From: CAVZYN01 sp963779515
Lineage (GTDB): Bacteria; Pseudomonadota; Alphaproteobacteria; Rhizobiales; Hyphomicrobiaceae
Direction: 5' to 3'
DNA length: 64,000 nucleotides
Assembly (NCBI GenBank): GCA_963779515.1
Contig: CAVZYN010000002.1
Span: 1-64,000, forward strand
Under the pieces are notes generated by a model. The model made no database searches. It saw nothing but the letters and a program-made list of their open reading frames with translations, and had not been told where the DNA came from. The translations under genes were made by a program, and so were the position numbers. Position 1 is the first letter of the stretch; each line of letters begins with the position of its first letter. Positions 26,669-36,738 of this stretch are shown piece by piece.

Positions 26669-26675
26669 GCGCGCC

Positions 26676-29594
26676 TCACTGGCCCAGCCGTTCGAGGATC
26701 GCGGGGATGTGCACTTGGTCGGCCTTATAGTTGCCCGTCAGGGTGTACATCACGATGTTGACGCCGGTCCGGTAGGCCATTTCGCGCTGGCGTTCGCCGC
26801 CAGGGACGGTCGGATAGAGCGGTTGGCGCCGCTCGTCCAGCGCCCAGGCCGCCGCCAAGTCATTCGAGGTGACGAGGATCGAACTCACGCCATCGACGCG
26901 GCGCTGCTGCTTGGCGCGCGCGCTATCGGCCGGAGCCTCGGCTTCGACCCAGAGTTGTCCGCCGTCCCAACGGCCTGGGAACGCCCGCAGCAGGTAGAAT
27001 GCCTTGGTGAGCACGTGGCCCTCGGGCACCGCCTCAAGGCGTGGAATATCGAGATCGCCGAGTAGCCGCTGCAGCGCGGTACTGCCATCGCGGCCCGTGA
27101 TATTGAAGCCGGTTGGGATCCCGGTGCCCTGGTCCTTGGTGTCGAAGATGATCAGCCCGCCTTGCTTCATGTAGGCGTCGATCTTTGCGAGCGTCTTAGG
27201 CGGGAGCGCGCGTGCATTGGGCAGCACCGGCCAATACAGGATCGGGAAGAAGGCGATCTCATCGTTCTCGATGTTGACGGCATAGGGGTCACCCGGCTCG
27301 ACCGCAGTTCGCTCGATCAGAATTCGATTGAGTCCCGTCAGGCCGAGTTTGCTCGTTTGATCGGTCGATGGATCGCCCGAGACGACGTACCCGAATGTGA
27401 CCTTGCCCGTTGCGATGATGTCGCGAGCATCGGGGCCGGTTGGCGGTGGATTGGTGGGGGCCTGTTGCTGTGTGCGCTGTCCAATCGCTGGCGGCAGTTG
27501 AAACTGAGTTTGCGCGTCGGAGGGCGAGGCCGTGCCCACCAGTGTCGCCATGGCAAAAAACAGTGCGGCGGCTCGAGCTGGAACAGGCCGTTTGAGTAGC
27601 GACATTCCGCCTGCCTGGAGAAACAGAACCGCCAGGATGTCGAGGAATAGAAGGCCAAGGGCCATGGTCAGCAACGTTGGCTTCAGCGGTCGTGCCGTCT
27701 CGCCTTCGTAGGCGCGGCGTTCGACGCCGGCAGGCATTGCCGGCAGCGCGCGCAGCACGCTCTTAGGTGTCACCACGTTGAGGGCACGTGGATTGCCTTG
27801 AGGACCGTAGTAGCCAGGCGGATTGGCGGCGGACGGCTGAACTTCGGCAATCCGTGCGGCTGTCAATGACTCTGCGGTCGGCGGTGGCGGCTTCAAGATG
27901 CCGAACCCATCGAGTGTTTGTGTTGGCGTCAAAACGTCCCCGGATGCGGCCTCGGGCGACGACTTGGCATCGCTGGTGACAGCACCGTCGCCCATGGCCA
28001 CGCCGCCACTGCGGCCGAGCGTTGCGATGCGGCGAAGCATTTCGACGAAGAGCCCTGATAGCGGCAGATTAGACCACTCAGCATTGGCGGTGACATGAAA
28101 CAACACAATTTGGCCCTCTCCGCGTTTCGCGGCGGTGACCAGGGGCGTCCCGTCCTTCAACCGCGCCCAGACCTGTGCTTCGCTGAGGCGTGCTGGGTCG
28201 GCGAGGACTTGGCGCGTGACGAGGACATCGGACGGGACGGCGAGGCCTGCAAACAAACTGTCGTCGGTGAGAGGGCCAATGGGCTGCGGTGTCGCCCAGG
28301 ACAGGGCGCCGCCAAGCGAGCGGCCGCCGGCGCGAAGCGGGACGGGGAGGAGATCGTCGCCGCCTTTTTCGAGACGCGGTCCTGAGAATCGGACGATCAC
28401 GCCGCCCTTTTTGACCCACACATCGAGGCGTTCCTTGATCTCACCCGAGAGTGTGCCGACATCGGCCAGAACCAAGACGGAGATGTTGCGTTTGACCAAA
28501 CCATCGATGGCCGTCAGGAGGTTGCTGTCATCGGTTTTCGCGAGTTCGGCAAATGGGGCGAGGGCGCGTTCGATATAATAGAGTGGCGCGAGCAGCGGCT
28601 GGGCTTGTTCGCGGCTCGTGCTGGAGAGGAGCCCAATACGATGCCACTGAGCGCGCGCATCGAGAAGGTGGACGGCGCCCGCGGAGCGTTCGCCAGAGAT
28701 TTCAACGCGCGTCACCTGATTGCGCAGTTCGAGCGGCATATCGAAGGTCATGTTGGCCTGCGTTGCGCCGGGCGCGAAGCTGAAGTTGGCCTCGCCCAGG
28801 CGTTGGCCACGCGCAGAGAATGCATGCACTTGGCCGGCGCGGGTGCTGCCTTCGGCACGCAGCACCATAGCTTCTAGACGTCCGCCTTGAGTCAGACCAG
28901 CGGCCAAGCCGAGTGGCTCCTGCCCGTTCTCGGCATCGACGACAACGAGCTTGGCGACGCCTGGCAATGCGGCGAGGCGATTGGAGAACTCGGCGGCCTT
29001 TTGACCATGGTCGATGCCGTCGGCGAGCCAGACGACGGTGGTTCCAGTCTGGCCTTGCAGCGCGATATTGAGGCTCTCGGCGATTGCCATTCGATCGGGG
29101 GCAAATGGCTGAGGTTGGATCGCGGCCGCGGTGGAGCGTGCTTGTCCCGGAGTTTCGACTTTGAAGGTCTGAGCTTTGGTGGCGGATGCTGTCGGCACGA
29201 CAATCACGGTGCGGCTTTGACTTTCTGCCTCAGTCATCAGTCGATCCATCAGCGTCGTGCGCCGTGCCCAAGCACTGGAGGACGCCCAACCGTTGTCAAC
29301 GACGAGGACGACGGGGCCGGTCCCGGTCAGGGCGAGTTGGCGGTTCGGATTGAGGACGGGCTCGGCGAGCGCGAAAATCAAGAGCGTTGCGGCGAGCATG
29401 CGAATGAGCGTCAGCCACCACGGGGTCTTGGACGGCTGCTTTTCCTTGTTCTCGAGGCCAACGAGAATGCGTGTGGCGGGAAAGGCGACGCGATGGGGTT
29501 GCGGCGGCACCGTGCGCAACAGCCAATAGATGACCGGCAGCGCAGCAAGGGCGCCCAGCAGCCAGGGACTGAGAAACGCAAGGCCGCTGAACAT
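26676..29594 (-). CDS. DUF4159 protein with BatA-like N-terminus
   Basis: 972 residues. The N-terminal ~85 form the BatA-type membrane part (FLSPWLLGALAALPVIYWLL; two helices), then a vWA-like domain (VVLVVDNGWASSSAW, about 90-200), a large periplasmic region, a helix near 655 (ALGLLFLDILAVLFLQ), a second hydrophobic stretch near 690 and the C-terminal DUF4159 domain (about 745-972). Its start overlaps the DUF58 stop by one base (TGATG). Together these genes make an inner-membrane complex of unknown substrate, energised by the MoxR ATPase upstream. Confidence 0.8.
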   Translation of the reverse strand: MFSGLAFLSPWLLGALAALPVIYWLLRTVPPQPHRVAFPATRILVGLENKEKQPSKTPWWLTLIRMLAATLLIFALAEPVLNPNRQLALTGTGPVVLVVDNGWASSSAWARRTTLMDRLMTEAESQSRTVIVVPTASATKAQTFKVETPGQARSTAAAIQPQPFAPDRMAIAESLNIALQGQTGTTVVWLADGIDHGQKAAEFSNRLAALPGVAKLVVVDAENGQEPLGLAAGLTQGGRLEAMVLRAEGSTRAGQVHAFSARGQRLGEANFSFAPGATQANMTFDMPLELRNQVTRVEISGERSAGAVHLLDARAQWHRIGLLSSTSREQAQPLLAPLYYIERALAPFAELAKTDDSNLLTAIDGLVKRNISVLVLADVGTLSGEIKERLDVWVKKGGVIVRFSGPRLEKGGDDLLPVPLRAGGRSLGGALSWATPQPIGPLTDDSLFAGLAVPSDVLVTRQVLADPARLSEAQVWARLKDGTPLVTAAKRGEGQIVLFHVTANAEWSNLPLSGLFVEMLRRIATLGRSGGVAMGDGAVTSDAKSSPEAASGDVLTPTQTLDGFGILKPPPPTAESLTAARIAEVQPSAANPPGYYGPQGNPRALNVVTPKSVLRALPAMPAGVERRAYEGETARPLKPTLLTMALGLLFLDILAVLFLQAGGMSLLKRPVPARAAALFFAMATLVGTASPSDAQTQFQLPPAIGQRTQQQAPTNPPPTGPDARDIIATGKVTFGYVVSGDPSTDQTSKLGLTGLNRILIERTAVEPGDPYAVNIENDEIAFFPILYWPVLPNARALPPKTLAKIDAYMKQGGLIIFDTKDQGTGIPTGFNITGRDGSTALQRLLGDLDIPRLEAVPEGHVLTKAFYLLRAFPGRWDGGQLWVEAEAPADSARAKQQRRVDGVSSILVTSNDLAAAWALDERRQPLYPTVPGGERQREMAYRTGVNIVMYTLTGNYKADQVHIPAILERLGQ

Positions 29595-30526
29595 CAGGAA
29601 GTGCCTCCCGCTGTGACGGGTAATCCTTGCAGGCGCATGATCAGCGACATCAACGGTTCCGTTGCGGGGCGGTCGGTGTGGTGCACGAGAAAGGTCCAGC
29701 CGAGCTTGCGAGCGTGTTCGGAGAGGAGTGCGCGGTGGGCCGCAAGTTTTGCCGCGTAGGCGTCGCGGATCGTTTCGGCGCGATCGGCGATCCAGCGGTC
29801 GGAACCTTCGAGACCAACGAACTCTGTGCGGCCATCATAGGGGAGCGTTTCTTCCGCCGGGTCGAGAACTTGCACCAGCGTGCCGCTGACGCCGCTGGCG
29901 GCCATCTCATCGAGGCGGCCAAGGATCTTGTCAGGTGGATCGAGGAAGTCGCTGAACAGCACGGTCGAGGAAAACCGGGAGAGGCGTGCCTGCGGCGGCA
30001 AGCTTGCGGCGTTGATTGGGTTTGTCGCGTTGGCGGCGAGGAGTTCGGCAATGCGCGATGTGGTCTTTCGGCTGGATGACGGCATCGTCAAGCCGAGGAG
30101 CGCGATCCGCTCGCCCGCGTGCACCAGGAGTTCCCCAAGCGCGAACGTGAGGACGAGGGCGCGATCGCGTTTGGTGGTTTGCGATAGATGGCTTTTGAAG
30201 TTCATCGACGGGGATATATCCGGCCAAAGCCAGAAGGTATGCGCGGCTTCCCATTCGCGCTCACGGATGTAGATATGATCGGAACTGGCGGAGCGGCGCC
30301 AATCGATCTGCGCGACGGTGTCGCTGTCTTGATATTGGCGAAATTGCCAGAAGTTCTCGCCCGACCCGGCGCGGCGGCGGCCGTGGACGCCATGTGCGAT
30401 CGTCAGTGACACGCGCTGGGCCTCGACGACGAGATCGGGAAGGCGCTCGGCGAGCGCGTGCGCTTCGCCTTCGAGCGCCACGATCGTGCCCGGTTCTTGA
30501 TCGGCCTTCGAGGTCCACAGCGCCAC
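29594..30526 (-). CDS. DUF58 domain protein
   Basis: 310 residues. The DUF58 signature lies around GSGENFWQFRQYQ...DWRRSASSDH and is followed by REREWEAAHTFWLWPDISPS, whose D-x-S resembles the first element of a vWA MIDAS. DUF58 proteins regularly follow a MoxR ATPase and are thought to be its partner or target. Start is GTG 30526, seven bases after the moxR stop, with GGAG upstream. It has no predicted membrane segment. Confidence 0.85.
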   Translation of the reverse strand: MALWTSKADQEPGTIVALEGEAHALAERLPDLVVEAQRVSLTIAHGVHGRRRAGSGENFWQFRQYQDSDTVAQIDWRRSASSDHIYIREREWEAAHTFWLWPDISPSMNFKSHLSQTTKRDRALVLTFALGELLVHAGERIALLGLTMPSSSRKTTSRIAELLAANATNPINAASLPPQARLSRFSSTVLFSDFLDPPDKILGRLDEMAASGVSGTLVQVLDPAEETLPYDGRTEFVGLEGSDRWIADRAETIRDAYAAKLAAHRALLSEHARKLGWTFLVHHTDRPATEPLMSLIMRLQGLPVTAGGTS

Positions 30527-30533
30527 GCCGCGC

Positions 30534-31535
30534 TTACTCCAGAGGTTTGGTCAAATTGCCGACAACGGCGCCTATCGTTTTGCCTTCGGCCCGCGCGGCG
30601 AACGTCAGCGCCATACGATGTTTCAGGACCGGCTCGGCGAGCGCGATCACATCGTCGATCGACGGCGCAAGCCGGCCTTCCAGGAGGGCTTTCGCGCGGA
30701 CAGCAAGCATCAGCGCTTGGCTGGCGCGTGGGCCTGGTCCCCACGCGATCAATCGATCAGTGTCGGCACCGGCGCCTGTGCCGGGACGCGCCGAGCGCAC
30801 GAGTTGCAAGATCGTCTCGACGACTTTGTCGGGCACGGGAAGCTGGCGCACGAGGCGCTGGATCGTCTGCAGCTCAGGCGCGGTAATGATTGTCTCGACG
30901 CGGCGCTCTTCCGTACCGGTCGTTGCAAACAGCATCCGGCGTTCGGCCGCTTGATCGGGATAATTAATGTCGATCTGCAGGAGGAAGCGGTCAAGTTGCG
31001 CTTCAGGAAGCGGGTAGGTGCCTTCCTGCTCGAGTGGGTTTTGTGTCGCAAGCACATGGAACGGTGCCGGCACATCGTGGCGCTGACCGGCGACGGTCAC
31101 GTGGTGCTCCTGCATGGCCTGCAAGAGCGCCGACTGCGTTTTTGGGCTCGCACGATTGATTTCGTCCGCCATGAGGAGTTGGCCGAAGATCGGCCCCTTG
31201 ATGAACCGGAACGACCGGCGTCCGCCTGGGCCGCCATCTTCCAAAACTTCGGAGCCGATGATGTCGGACGGCATCAAGTCTGGTGTGAACTGGATGCGCT
31301 TTGCATCGAGGCCGAGGACCTTACCGAGCGTGTCGACCAAGAGCGTCTTGGCGAGGCCGGGAACGCCGATCAAAAGGCCGTGACCTCCGGACAGAATGGT
31401 GACCAACGTCTGCTCGACCACCGCATCCTGACCAAAAATGACATTGGCGACGGACTTCTTGACACGTGTGATCTTTTCACCGGCCGCTTCGATGCGGCCA
31501 ACGATATTATCATCAGTTTGGACGATGTTGCTCAT
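30534..31535 (-). CDS. moxR: MoxR-family AAA+ ATPase
   Basis: 333 residues, cytoplasmic. Walker A GVPGLAKTLL, Walker B LMADEINRA, sensor NPLEQEGTYPLPEAQLDRF and the C-terminal lid domain ending GNLTKPLE. MoxR ATPases act as chaperone-like maturation factors with vWA-domain partners, which follow in the same operon (DUF58, DUF4159, vWA-like). First gene of the four-gene leftward operon. DUF1285 is divergent from it, 158 bp away. Confidence 0.93.
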   Translation of the reverse strand: MSNIVQTDDNIVGRIEAAGEKITRVKKSVANVIFGQDAVVEQTLVTILSGGHGLLIGVPGLAKTLLVDTLGKVLGLDAKRIQFTPDLMPSDIIGSEVLEDGGPGGRRSFRFIKGPIFGQLLMADEINRASPKTQSALLQAMQEHHVTVAGQRHDVPAPFHVLATQNPLEQEGTYPLPEAQLDRFLLQIDINYPDQAAERRMLFATTGTEERRVETIITAPELQTIQRLVRQLPVPDKVVETILQLVRSARPGTGAGADTDRLIAWGPGPRASQALMLAVRAKALLEGRLAPSIDDVIALAEPVLKHRMALTFAARAEGKTIGAVVGNLTKPLE

Positions 31536-31693
31536 GATCTCGTGCGATCTCGTGGCTTTACGCTAAAAGGAATTGGAGAAACACTGTTCTGCCAAGTTGG
31601 TCAGATTGTGGACTTGGGGCACACTGTGAGAGTTTGGAGCGCCGGGCCCCATATGTCGAGGCGAGACTTTGCGGGTCGGACACGAGGTAAAAC

Positions 31694-32287
31694 GTGAGTG
31701 GTGATGCGCCCGGCAATCGGATTGCGGGTCTTGAAAGCTTGCTCAAAGGGCAGTCGGGCAAGGGCCCGCTGCCCGTAGACCTTTGGAACCCGCCCTATTG
31801 CGGTGACATAGGCATGCGGATCCGCGGCGATGGGACGTGGTTCTATCAAGGCTCCCCCATCGGGCGCATGCAACTTGTGAAGCTGTTTGCAAGCGTCCTG
31901 CGGCGCGACGGGGACCAAAAACACTATCTCGTGACCCCCGCTGAGAAAGTCGACGTCACGGTCGACGACGCGCCATTTCTGGCCGTGGAAATGGAAGTGC
32001 GGGAACGGGGCCCGGGGCAGTCATTGGCGTTCAGAACAAATGTCGACGATATTGTGATCTGTGATGCGGCACGTCCACTCTGGTTTGTCATGGAACGAGG
32101 GAGCGGCGGGCTGAAACCTTATGTGCGGGTGCGCGGGCGCCTGTCGGCCCTGGTGACGCGCGCACTGTACTATGACTTGGTCGAGATGGCCGTGCCGTCG
32201 GATGGGCCCGAGGCGGAAACTGTTGGGATCTGGAGCGGTGGGACGTTCTTTCCACTCAAGTCGGGCCCCGAGCCGGGGTTTACTTGA
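31694..32287 (+). CDS. DUF1285 family protein
   Basis: 197 residues, no signal or membrane segment. Family features include VDLWNPPYCGDIGMRIRGDG, GTWFYQGSPIGR and FRTNVDDIVICDA. Start is GTG 31694 with GAGGT five bases upstream. DUF1285 is a two-domain fold of unknown role, common in proteobacteria. In alphaproteobacteria it often lies between the moxR operon and the CoA-Nudix gene, as here. Confidence 0.85.
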   Translation: MSGDAPGNRIAGLESLLKGQSGKGPLPVDLWNPPYCGDIGMRIRGDGTWFYQGSPIGRMQLVKLFASVLRRDGDQKHYLVTPAEKVDVTVDDAPFLAVEMEVRERGPGQSLAFRTNVDDIVICDAARPLWFVMERGSGGLKPYVRVRGRLSALVTRALYYDLVEMAVPSDGPEAETVGIWSGGTFFPLKSGPEPGFT

Positions 32288-32345
32288 TTGGCCGGTTTTA
32301 CTTGATTGGATTGCACTTCGGGTCGCCCCAGCCTAAGCACCGAGC

Positions 32346-33023
32346 ATGACATTGAGCGCCGACTCGCACGCCATTGATTTCAACGAGGCCGATTTCCGGT
32401 CGCGGGCCCGCGACCGCCTCTTGCGTGAGCCGACGGAGGACATATTCGATCCCAATTCCGGCAAGGTGATCTGCCGCAGCGATTGGGATCTCAATCCCGA
32501 GTTTCTTGCAGACATGGCGGTGATGGAGCCGCCACAGCCTGCGGCAGTTCTGGTTCCGATCGTGGTTCGCGCCGACCTGACGCTGTTGTTGACAGAACGG
32601 ACGGCAACTTTGAAGACGCATGCCGGGCAGATCGCGTTTCCAGGCGGACGTGTCGATGACGGCGATGAAACGCCGATTGCGACGGCGTTGCGGGAAGCCG
32701 AGGAAGAAATTGGGCTCGATCCGACGCTGGTCGAACCGCTCGGGTTCCTCGATAGTTATCGGACTGGAACAGGTTTTTTGGTCCGGCCGGTGGTGGCGCT
32801 GGTGCGGCCCGCGTTCTCGCTGCGGCTCGCAGAGAGCGAGGTTGCCGACGCTTTCGAGGTGCCGCTGGCGTTTCTGATGGACCCTGCCAACCATAAAAAG
32901 GATTCGCGCGAGTGGCGGGGGCGGACGCGCGCCTACTATGCGATGGCCTACGGGGAGCGGTATATCTGGGGGGCGACAGCTGGAATGCTGAAGAATTTGT
33001 ACGAAAGGCTTTATGCGCGATGA
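32346..33023 (+). CDS. CoA pyrophosphatase-type Nudix hydrolase
   Basis: 225 residues. The NuCoA/UPF0035 motif (LLTERTATLKTHAGQIAFPG) leads into an intact Nudix box (GGRVDDGDETPIATALREAEEEIGL, G-x5-E-x7-RE-x-x-E-E-x-G). This combination marks NudL-type enzymes that cleave coenzyme A or acyl-CoA to phosphopantetheines and 3',5'-ADP. Its stop overlaps the start of the DUF6111 gene (ATGATGA), and cca follows, the usual order for the group. Confidence 0.9.
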   Translation: MTLSADSHAIDFNEADFRSRARDRLLREPTEDIFDPNSGKVICRSDWDLNPEFLADMAVMEPPQPAAVLVPIVVRADLTLLLTERTATLKTHAGQIAFPGGRVDDGDETPIATALREAEEEIGLDPTLVEPLGFLDSYRTGTGFLVRPVVALVRPAFSLRLAESEVADAFEVPLAFLMDPANHKKDSREWRGRTRAYYAMAYGERYIWGATAGMLKNLYERLYAR

Positions 33024-33286
33024 TGCGCATTGTCATAGAGAACCTGATCGTTTTTTTTCTGCCGGCTGCAGCATACATCGCATATGTCTGGCTGACGCGG
33101 GAGCATGCCGGATCATCTGCGGACATCATCGACGGAAAGACGCTCGGCTGGTTGTTTGTCGCCGGCGCGGCGCTGGTGGTCGCTACCGTCGTCTGGTTCG
33201 GAGATATGACTGGCGGCCGTCCAGGAGAGGCCTATGAGCCTCCAAGCATGAAAGACGGGCGCGTCGAACCAGGCCGGGTTCGATAG
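33020..33286 (+). CDS. DUF6111 small membrane protein
   Basis: 88 residues with two hydrophobic helices (IENLIVFFLPAAAYIAYVWL; LGWLFVAGAALVVATVVWF) and a polar C-terminal tail containing GRPGEAYEPP. Start is ATG 33020 overlapping the Nudix stop, so it is translationally coupled. DUF6111 is found between the CoA-Nudix and cca genes in Hyphomicrobiales; function unknown. Confidence 0.8.
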   Translation: MMRIVIENLIVFFLPAAAYIAYVWLTREHAGSSADIIDGKTLGWLFVAGAALVVATVVWFGDMTGGRPGEAYEPPSMKDGRVEPGRVR

Positions 33287-33295
33287 TGAGAGCTC

Positions 33296-34571
33296 ATGAC
33301 GCCGAGAGCCGGGATACGAACTGATCTGCGGGATGCCGACTGGCTCGTCAGGCCGGCGACACGTGCTGTTTTTGATGCGCTTTCAGTTTCCGGTTTCGAG
33401 GTTCGCGCGGTCGGCGGCGCGGTCAGAAATGCGCTGATTGGCAAAGCGGTTGCCGACGTCGATCTTGCGACAAATGCGGCGCCTGACGAAGTGATTGCCG
33501 CTGTAACGCGGGCCAAACTCAGGGCTATTCCAACAGGGCTTGATCATGGCACGGTCACGGTTGTCTCGGATCACATTGCGCACGAAGTGACGACGCTGCG
33601 CGAAGACACGGAGACCGACGGCCGTCGCGCCAAGGTGGCATTCACCGCAGATTGGGCCGCCGATGCGCGCCGCCGCGATTTTACGATCAACGCACTTTAT
33701 TGCGATCGTGATGGTGTGATTCACGACCCTCTGGGCGGACTGCCGGATCTCGCGGCCGGGCGGGTTCGCTTCATTGGAGACCCGCATGCACGCATCCGGG
33801 AAGACTATCTGCGGGTTTTGCGGTTCTTCCGCTTCACGGCGGAGTATGCGGGTGGAGTTGCAGATCGCGACGGGCTTACGGCTTGCAATGCGGAACGCAG
33901 TGGGCTCGCGCGGTTATCGGCGGAGCGCGTTCGATCCGAGTTTTTGCGGTTACTGACGGCACCTGACGCCTTGCGCATGATCACGACGATGTTGCACCAC
34001 GGTTATCTCCCAGACCTGTTGGGTGTTGCACCCAATCTCGCGGTGCTGGCGCGTGTTGCCGGCATCGAAGACCTGCGGGGACAAACCGCCGATGCCACGT
34101 TGCGGTTGGCGGGTCTCGGCGTGATCGTCCCTGAGGATGCGGAGCGAGCTCGGCGCGCGCCTGCGGTTTGGCAACGCGGAGATCTCGCGGCTGCGTGCTT
34201 CAGCGCATTGGACCGGTGATACGACAGCGCTGCCAATGGACGCGGCCGTGCGTGAGATGGTCTATCGCCATGGACGGAGCGATGCATGTGATCACCTATG
34301 TCTGGCATGGGCGCGATCTGGCGCGGCTTTAGATGATGCGGCGTGGCGGGCCGCTCTGGATCTATCCCATCATTGGCAAGCGCCGGCATTTCCGCTCACG
34401 GGGAACGATGCGCTGGCGGCGGGTTTGGTGCCGGGCCCCGTTATTGGTGCAACACTTGCGGCGCTTGAGACCGCATGGGTCGAGACGGGATTTACGCGCT
34501 GCCGGGCACAATTGCTGGCCGATCTTACAGCGTTGGTGGATAAGCACAAAAGCGTGGCGCTTGGGCACTAG
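33296..34571 (+). pseudogene. cca: CCA tRNA nucleotidyltransferase, apparent frameshift
   Basis: Adds or repairs the 3' CCA of tRNAs. The first frame (33296-34219) has the nucleotidyltransferase domain: VGGAVRNALIGKAVADVDLAT, with the metal-binding D-x-D, then ARRRDFTINALYCD and the RNA-binding helices (REDYLRVLRFFRF). The family's C-terminal domain continues in another frame from about 34149 to 34571 (GARLRFGNAEISRL, then DDAAWRAALDL and PLTGNDALAAG). Reading across with one base less at about 34145-34150 (GAGCGAGCTCGG) restores one protein of about 424 residues, the normal alphaproteobacterial length. It may be a true frameshift or a sequence error. Confidence 0.8.
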
Positions 34572-34618
34572 TTGGTGGTTTGTGCAGCGCATAGTCTCTC
34601 GTCACGGGGGACTTGATG

Positions 34619-35443
34619 ATGCGTTGCCGGGGCGCACTTGCAGGGCTGTTGGTGCTGGTCTGCCAGCTGGGCGTGGCCAATGCTACACCGCTGCCGGATG
34701 TCGCGTCAGACGGCGCGAGCGTTCTGGAAGCGCCAGTGGACGGATTGCGGCTCGGCGCACTTCAGCCGGTCGCGGCTGACGCACGGATTTGCAGGAACCT
34801 GCATTCTGTAGCGGCGCGATTTGGCGAGTCGTGGGCCGGCCATCGTGTCCGGCAGATGTTGAGCAGCCGGGCGTGCGTGTCTTGGCATCACGATGCGCTC
34901 CAGGACGGCCAGCTAGCGGACGGTTTCGAACCGGTTTGGTCGTGGCCTTGGCGGCCGACCACTTACGATATGGATGTGCCGCCGCACTTGATCGGGACGA
35001 TGTCGACCTGGGAAGTGCGTTGCGGCGACGTCGGGCAACGGCAACGTTGCGCGTTGCTGCATCGCGCCGACTTGCCCCATCGCGCAGGAAAGATCATCAC
35101 GCACTTCGTGATCACGACCATCTCCGGGCGGGAAAGCGTGCTCTGGCGCATCGTCGTTCCGCGTGGCATTGCAGACAGCGGTAGTCAGATCGAGATCGTC
35201 GCGGGGACCCATGCGGCGCAGGCCCGCTTCGATATCTGCCTCGCGCACAGCTGCGTTCTGGAAGCGGATGTGCGTGATGCCACCGCCGCGCTCGACTCAC
35301 TGTGGTCGGGGAATGGCGTCAACGTGCAGATTGGCGGGGCGTCCGCGATCGAGATTATGATCCCAGGCATGGGGTTTCGTGCAGGCCTCAAGGAATTAAC
35401 ACGACTGCGCCGCGAGGAGCGCCCGATTGCGGCGCAGCGGTGA
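34619..35443 (+). CDS. Secreted protein, IalB-like
   Basis: About 274 residues with a signal peptide (MRCRGALAGLLVLVCQLGVANA). Cys residues are spaced as in IalB-family (invasion-associated locus B) proteins, and the C-terminal part has their pattern: WRIVVPRGIADSG, then ARFDICLAHSCVLEADV. GGGGGA precedes the starts at 34616 and 34619; the second has better spacing. The N-terminal 90 residues match nothing I recognise. IalB-like proteins are periplasmic, of largely unknown role in free-living bacteria. Converges on pncB with two bases between the stops. Confidence 0.6.
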   Translation: MRCRGALAGLLVLVCQLGVANATPLPDVASDGASVLEAPVDGLRLGALQPVAADARICRNLHSVAARFGESWAGHRVRQMLSSRACVSWHHDALQDGQLADGFEPVWSWPWRPTTYDMDVPPHLIGTMSTWEVRCGDVGQRQRCALLHRADLPHRAGKIITHFVITTISGRESVLWRIVVPRGIADSGSQIEIVAGTHAAQARFDICLAHSCVLEADVRDATAALDSLWSGNGVNVQIGGASAIEIMIPGMGFRAGLKELTRLRREERPIAAQR

Positions 35444-35445
35444 AG

Positions 35446-36738
35446 TTAGACCAGAACGGGAATCTTCACCTGCTGGCCGACGCCGAAGACGCGACGGTAA
35501 CGCGCAATTTCGTCAGCGGGCCCGACGGCTTTCTCCGGGTTGTCCGAGAGTTTGACGGCGGGCCGCCCGTCGGCTGAAACCACCTTACAGACGATCGAAA
35601 ATGGATCGAGGCGGCCACTCGCATCGAATCCTCGGAAATCATTGGTCAAGAGTGTGCCCCAGCCAAAGCCGAGGCGAATGCGGCCGTTGAAATGCCGATG
35701 CAGCCGCTCGATCGTTTCGACGTCGAGGCCATCGGAGAAGATCGCGAGTTTCTCGCGCGGGTCTTGGCCGCGAGACTTCCACCACTCGATGGCGAGGTCG
35801 CCGCTGGCGATGGGGTCACCGCTGTCAATGCGGATACCGGTCCATTGTGCGATCCAGTCGGGCGCGCGCTCCAAGAAACCTTTGGTTCCGTAGGTATCCG
35901 GCAGGATGACGCGGAGGTTTCCGTCGTAGTCCTTTTGCCAATCGGACAGCACCTGATAGGGAGCCTCGGCGAGTTCCTCGTCGTCTTTGGCAACGGCGGC
36001 GTAGACCATTGGCAGCTCATGGGCGTTTGTGCCAACGGCCTCCACTTCGCGGCGCATAGCGATCAGGCAGTTGGAGGTGCCGAGGAAGGAGGGGCCGAGG
36101 CCTTCGATCATGCCCTGGACGCACCAGTCCTGCCAGAGGAAGCCGTGGCGCCGCCGCGTGCCGAAATCCGCGATGCGCAGGCCGTCGAGCTTCTTGAGGC
36201 GCTGTATCTTTTCCCAGACACGGGTTTGCGCGCGGGCGTACAAAACCTGCAGTTCGAACTTGCCGAGGTCTTTGGTGACCGCGCGGCTGTGGAGTTCCAT
36301 GATCACCGCGAGTGCCGGGATCTCCCACATTGTACTCTCGATCCACGGACCTTCGAAGGTCAGCACATATTGATCGCCGCGCGTCTCGAGATGATAGGCC
36401 GGAAAGCGGAATGCTTCGAGCCAGGTAATGAACTCAGGCGAGAACATCTGGCGCTTGCCATAAAACATATTGCCGCGAAGCCACGTGCTTTCGCCACGCG
36501 TGAGCGACAACGAGCGAATGTGATCGAGCTGTTCCTTCAGGGCGCCGACGTCGATCATACGCGCGAGCGGGACCTGTGCCGTGCGGTTGATCATGCCGAA
36601 GGTGACGCGGGTGTTGCGATGGCGGCGAAAGACCGTTTGCGCCATCAGAAGTTTGTAGAAGTCCGTATCCAGGATCGACCGGACAATCGGATCGATCTTC
36701 CAGGTATGGTTGTAAACGCGGGCGGCGATATCAGTCAT
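35446..36738 (-). CDS. pncB: Nicotinate phosphoribosyltransferase
   Basis: Makes nicotinate mononucleotide from nicotinate and PRPP (NAD salvage), ATP-assisted, cytoplasmic. About 430 residues, full length. Motifs: SILDTDFYKLLMAQ near the N-terminus, FGTRRRHGFLWQ, GTNAHELPM with the His that is phosphorylated in this family, and RIDSGDP. ATG 36738 gives the family N-terminus MTDIAARVYNHTWK; an ATG six codons upstream is possible. Confidence 0.95.
   Translation of the reverse strand: MTDIAARVYNHTWKIDPIVRSILDTDFYKLLMAQTVFRRHRNTRVTFGMINRTAQVPLARMIDVGALKEQLDHIRSLSLTRGESTWLRGNMFYGKRQMFSPEFITWLEAFRFPAYHLETRGDQYVLTFEGPWIESTMWEIPALAVIMELHSRAVTKDLGKFELQVLYARAQTRVWEKIQRLKKLDGLRIADFGTRRRHGFLWQDWCVQGMIEGLGPSFLGTSNCLIAMRREVEAVGTNAHELPMVYAAVAKDDEELAEAPYQVLSDWQKDYDGNLRVILPDTYGTKGFLERAPDWIAQWTGIRIDSGDPIASGDLAIEWWKSRGQDPREKLAIFSDGLDVETIERLHRHFNGRIRLGFGWGTLLTNDFRGFDASGRLDPFSIVCKVVSADGRPAVKLSDNPEKAVGPADEIARYRRVFGVGQQVKIPVLV

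Noticed and set aside
30618..31697. 359-codon plus-strand frame opposite moxR
   Set aside because: Antisense shadow of an unmistakable MoxR ATPase.
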